64,000 nt of DNA from Pseudomonadota bacterium (GTDB taxonomy: Bacteria; Pseudomonadota; Gammaproteobacteria; Burkholderiales; JABEVD01): NCBI GenBank assembly GCA_021835845.1, contig JAKBJU010000003.1, positions 62,001 through 126,000 of the forward strand, given 5' to 3'. The notes under the pieces are model-generated. The model made no database searches, was not told the DNA's origin, and worked only from the letters and a program-made list of their open reading frames with translations. Both the position numbers and the translations under genes were made by a program. This document shows, piece by piece, positions 60,927 to 64,000 of the stretch; position 1 is the first letter of the stretch, and every line of letters begins with the position of its first letter.

Positions 60927-61024
60927 GTCCATGGATTGAATTATTTCTCGGCTGGTAGGAGAATCTCGCTTCCTGAGCGAGGCAAAGTGAAGCGGCATGA
61001 TTTCCTGCGAGAATTTCTGAGATA

Positions 61025-61819
61025 ATGGGTGAGCCTCTGCTACCGGATGCGCCGCCGGGTTCCGGCGCCGGGTTCGAACTGGAAAGTGCGGGTTGGGGAA
61101 GGCGTGACGTTTTTTTCAAGATACGCCTGAGCCGCAACCTGACGATCGCGATTCTGGCCTCGCTGTTGCTGCATGCGCTGGTTCTTTTCGTGACGTTCAG
61201 GCATCCCCCGATCGCGATCACGCATGCGAATACCCAGCCCCTGGCGGTGGAACTGGTTCCCCTGAAAAAGATCCAGAAGTCCGTTGTGGTGCCTCAAGTC
61301 CGGACCACGAGAAAAATCATTGCAGTGAGGCGCCCCTCCAGGAAAGCCGTGGCTATTCCCGAACAGCGCGCGCCGAACCCCACGCCACAGCCGCACATGA
61401 GCTTCCTGGATTATGTCAATGCATCCAGGGCGCGCAGGGAGGCCAGCGCCAATGAATATCCGGTTCAGCCCCAGGCGATGGGGCCTTTTCCCGACAGCGG
61501 GAAACAAAAGGAAGGCACCAGCGGCGTATTCCAGATCCTCAGGATCGATGACGAATCGGCGGAATTTTCATTTCTCGGCTGGCATTCTGAATACAGCAAT
61601 TCCCATCGCGAAGTATTCGATGTCAGTGCCGGGCCGGACGGAGACGTGCAGCATGCCGTCGTGCGCAAGATGATAGAAATCATCCGGCGCTATTACGACG
61701 GCGATTTCAACTGGAAATCCGATCGCCTGGGCCGCGAAGTCGTCCTTTCCGCCCGCCCGAAGGACGACGCGCAACTTCAGGCTTTCATGATGAAGGAATT
61801 CTTCGGCCAGGCGCCCTGA
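61025..61819 (+). CDS. TonB-like anchored periplasmic protein, function unknown
   Basis: Protein of 264 residues with a cytoplasmic N-terminus, one span (LTIAILASLLLHALVLFVTF), a TonB-like proline/basic linker (VELVPLKKIQKSVVVPQ, PNPTPQPH) and a folded periplasmic C-terminus (SGVFQILRIDDESAEFSFLGW; VVLSARPKDDAQL). No ExbB/ExbD genes lie nearby, and the C-terminal fold does not look like a standard TonB domain. Its TGA stop lies in the left CTGA flank of element F. Confidence 0.7.
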   Translation: MGEPLLPDAPPGSGAGFELESAGWGRRDVFFKIRLSRNLTIAILASLLLHALVLFVTFRHPPIAITHANTQPLAVELVPLKKIQKSVVVPQVRTTRKIIAVRRPSRKAVAIPEQRAPNPTPQPHMSFLDYVNASRARREASANEYPVQPQAMGPFPDSGKQKEGTSGVFQILRIDDESAEFSFLGWHSEYSNSHREVFDVSAGPDGDVQHAVVRKMIEIIRRYYDGDFNWKSDRLGREVVLSARPKDDAQLQAFMMKEFFGQAP

Positions 61820-62097
61820 GGAACCACTGATTTATTCCCACGCGGTCGCGACGCGACTTTGCGAGATGAGATTCGAGGCGCGCGGCGAAGTCGAATGGTT
61901 GTTCCATTCGCGAGCCGCGCAACAATGAAGATCGCCCGCAAAGCCCCGTCCCAATCGGGTTGCGTAAAAATCGAGCGCTCGCCTTGTCGCGCTCCTTGAT
62001 GTCGTAGGCCCGGCTACGATCTGCGTCGCGCTTCGCGCGATCATCTCGATTTTCTCAGCAACGCGATCTGCGCGGGAATAAATCAGTGGTTCCCTAA
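61816..62097. mobile_element. MITE-like element F (CTGA/CTAA flanks)
   Basis: Element of 274 bp (61820-62093) with GGAACCACTGATTTATTCC termini. The body is the reverse orientation of E and over 85 per cent alike by eye (GCGAGCGCTCGATTTTTACG, CGAATGGAACAACCATTCG read on the minus strand). The left flank CTGA carries the stop of the TonB-like gene; the right flank CTAA carries the stop of emrA on the other strand. Confidence 0.85.
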
Positions 62098-63242
62098 TTG
62101 CTCTCGATGATCTTCCGGGCGGACCGCTGCGCTTCCAGCATTTCATCGCGGTAAAGGGGGGTCGAATAGCTCGCGCTGTTCGCAGCCACTTCGGTCGCAA
62201 GCATGGGGAGGCTGCGGAAATTGCCGGTTTCGATTTGCACTGTGACCGACATGCCTGGCCTCAGCGGGTGCGATTTCAGCTCGGCTTGCGAGAGGCTGAT
62301 CCTGACGGGGACGCGCTCGACGATATGGATATAGTTTCCCGTGGCATTGTTGGGCGGGAACAGGCTGAAGGTGCTGCCGCCCGAAGGCTCCATGCCGATC
62401 ACTCTGCCGTGGAAGGTGAATTCGCTGCCGTAGGCGTGGGCGAGAATTCTTACCGGCTCCCCCGTCCTCACCCTGGAGAGCATGGTTTCCTTGAGGTTTG
62501 CCGTGATCCACAAGGCGTCGAGCGGCACTACCGACATCAGTCTTTGCCCCGCCTGCACCACTTCTCCCGCCTGCACGCGCCGCGCGGCCACATATCCCGT
62601 GACCGGCGAAAACAGGCTGGAGCGGTGGAAGCCGATATAGGCTTCTACATATTCTGCCCGGGCTTTCAGCACATGCGGGTTTTCGGCAACCGTGGTTCGG
62701 GAAACGAGTGCCTGTGCCTTGCGCAGCAGGGCACGGGCTTTTGCGATCTTGCCGTCGGCGATGGCGATTTCCGCTTTCGTGTCGGATACCTGCTGTGCCG
62801 AGACCGCCCCGCTTGGTTCTGCCGCTTCGTAGCGATCAAGATCGTCCGCGAGTTTTCTTCTGCCCGCTTCCAGCGTCGCGATTTCCGCAGCCTCGCCGTC
62901 TGCCTGCGCGAAAAGACTCTTCGTGTTGCGCACGGCTTCTGCGAGATTGGCCGCCGCCTTTTCCATTTTTGTCCCGGTCAGGTTCTGCTCCTCGCTCAGC
63001 AGCCATTGCCCGGTTTGCACCGCCATGCTGTTGTCCACCCCTATTTTCGAGACGATTCCGGGAACCTGTGCCTGGATCGGGATGATGTTCCCGGAAACGT
63101 AGGCGTCTTCGCTTTCGACCTCGGTCCGCAGGAAGAGGTACCACCAGGAAACGATTCCGGACAGGACGATCAGCGCGAGGGCGATGACCCCTCTCAGCCG
63201 ATGATGCCTGATTTTCGAGCGGACGACGGCATTCGGTTTCAT
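62094..63242 (-). CDS. emrA: EmrA/HlyD-family efflux adaptor
   Basis: Membrane-fusion protein of 382 residues from the ATG at 63242, which has GGAGG upstream and overlaps the preceding stop as ATGA. One N-terminal span (GVIALALIVLSGIVSWWYLFL), then the EmrA signature SEDAYVSGNIIPIQAQVPGIVSKI, a long helical hairpin, a second lipoyl half SPVTGYVAARRVQAGEVV and PLDALWITANLKET. It would join an MFS pump to the outer-membrane channel. No emrB lies downstream. Confidence 0.92.
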   Translation of the reverse strand: MKPNAVVRSKIRHHRLRGVIALALIVLSGIVSWWYLFLRTEVESEDAYVSGNIIPIQAQVPGIVSKIGVDNSMAVQTGQWLLSEEQNLTGTKMEKAAANLAEAVRNTKSLFAQADGEAAEIATLEAGRRKLADDLDRYEAAEPSGAVSAQQVSDTKAEIAIADGKIAKARALLRKAQALVSRTTVAENPHVLKARAEYVEAYIGFHRSSLFSPVTGYVAARRVQAGEVVQAGQRLMSVVPLDALWITANLKETMLSRVRTGEPVRILAHAYGSEFTFHGRVIGMEPSGGSTFSLFPPNNATGNYIHIVERVPVRISLSQAELKSHPLRPGMSVTVQIETGNFRSLPMLATEVAANSASYSTPLYRDEMLEAQRSARKIIESN

Positions 63243-64000
63243 GAAGGCCACCTCCCGAATCCGCCTCCGAGCGCGGTCGCCGTATCCGTTATGCTGTTCA
63301 GCCAGTTCAAGCTTTCCTCCATGTGCATCATTTCTTCGCGGTTCATTCTGATCTCGGCCTCCAGATAGGGCAGCCTGCCCGCTATTCCGGAGCGGAAGTC
63401 GGCTTCGGCGATTTTCTGCCGGGAGGCCTGGAGCTTGAGCGAAGCCGTCCTGTCCTCCAGTCTTTCCCTGGCGTGCTTGAGCGAAGACAGTGCGTCCGCG
63501 ATCTGGCGCGCAGCAGCGAGCAGGGTGCGGTTGTAGGCATGAACTGCCATGTCGTAGGCAGCTTCGCTTTCGTGGAGGCCGCCTTCCAGCGCGCCTCCCT
63601 CGAACAGGGGAAGATTCAGCGCGGGCCCGAAGGCATAGGTGGCGCCTCCGGGCCCCAGCAGTTTCGCGAGTCCGATGCTGTTGAAGCCGGCCAGGGCCTG
63701 GAGGTTGAGGTTGGGATAATAGGCGGCCTGCGCAGCCTTCTCGAGATGGGTTTCGCGCCTGATTTTCCAGAGGGCAGCCTGGATGTCGGGACGCTGGGAG
63801 ACGAGATCGAGGCCGATTTTTTCAGGGATGCGGAAGCGCACGGGAACTTCCATTTTCGCCGTGGCTTCCAGTTCATCCGCTGGTTCCTTCCCGAGCAGTT
63901 CGAGCAGGGCGAAATGCAGGGCCTCGGTTTTTTGCTGCAGGGCTGCGAGCGCACTCTTTTCGGCGAGCAGTTTTTCGCTGATGGCAAGGGCGGGCGAGGC
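63239..64000 (-). CDS. NodT/TolC-family outer-membrane channel, 3' part (cut by window end)
   Basis: The frame is open to the right edge, so the N-terminus is missing and about 250 residues remain. IGLDLVSQRPDIQAALWKIRRETHLEKAAQAAYYPNLNLQA is the standard OEP repeat motif, followed by FGPALNLPLFEGG and long helices. It is translationally coupled to emrA, forming a channel-adaptor unit. Confidence 0.9.
   Translation of the reverse strand, partial: ASPALAISEKLLAEKSALAALQQKTEALHFALLELLGKEPADELEATAKMEVPVRFRIPEKIGLDLVSQRPDIQAALWKIRRETHLEKAAQAAYYPNLNLQALAGFNSIGLAKLLGPGGATYAFGPALNLPLFEGGALEGGLHESEAAYDMAVHAYNRTLLAAARQIADALSSLKHARERLEDRTASLKLQASRQKIAEADFRSGIAGRLPYLEAEIRMNREEMMHMEESLNWLNSITDTATALGGGFGRWPS

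Overview
The window is a stretch of ordinary bacterial chromosome, most likely from a betaproteobacterium. I favour a Nitrosomonadales/Gallionellales-like lineage, but this rests on gene content, not on a search. Pointers are the DNA polymerase III alpha subunit, HslVU, ParC/ParE, a RegB/RegA redox pair, a PCu(A)C copper chaperone, a BPSS1780-type membrane protein, a PA0069-type radical SAM protein and a GlrR-type sigma54 regulator. The sequence is moderately GC-rich, and genes lie close together in short operons, often with ATGA or TAATG overlaps.

Layout. 1-3.4 kb: the 3' part of dnaE and a WbuC-type cupin. 3.5-6.9 kb: a large PAS/GAF/GGDEF/EAL protein. 7.1-10.9 kb (minus): bioA-dacB-permease. 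11-14 kb: a J-like membrane protein followed by hslV-hslU. 14-16.4 kb: secreted or small hypotheticals and a radical SAM protein. 16.5-19 kb: regB-regA facing away from a PCu(A)C gene that carries RegA-box-like sequences. 19-20 kb: thiS-thiG and tRNA-Gly(CCC). 20-26 kb: mutY, parC and parE, with a two-gene DUF6883/DUF4926 cassette between the topoisomerase genes. 26-35.5 kb: prfC, nadE-glnB, a nitroreductase, tesA/ybbA/ybbP and a soluble zinc-binding chemoreceptor. 35.6-41.3 kb: smr, trxB, ftsK-lolA-rarA. 41.3-43.1 kb: an accessory patch of lower GC with a truncated PIN toxin, an odd mobile element and an HTH-ATPase-DUF4325 regulator. 43.3-47.1 kb: serS, a patatin lipoprotein, mltF and tRNA-Ser(CGA). 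47.7-53.1 kb: a complete RND efflux operon. 53.3-57.2 kb: a small Lys/His-rich exported protein behind a sigma54-type promoter, then TPM, KamA-like and glrR genes. 57.4-61.8 kb: a small hypothetical, an AT-rich DnaA-box region, a REC-TPR protein, transaldolase and a TonB-like protein. 62.1-64 kb (minus): emrA and a partial outer membrane channel gene.

Three patterns stand out. First, six short MITE-like elements (about 100-280 bp) carry terminal inverted repeats and 4-bp flanking copies of CTAG/CTAA. Five of them begin exactly at a stop codon, and three split pairs of convergent genes whose two stops apparently shared one 4-bp site. Second, a sigma54-type promoter with two TGTC-N10-GACA-like sites lies upstream of a small exported protein, a few kb from a glrR homologue. 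Third, the HTH-ATPase-DUF4325 gene is preceded by four G(A/T)CAA repeats spaced 21-22 bp apart. No CRISPR array, rRNA operon, prophage or complete insertion sequence was seen.
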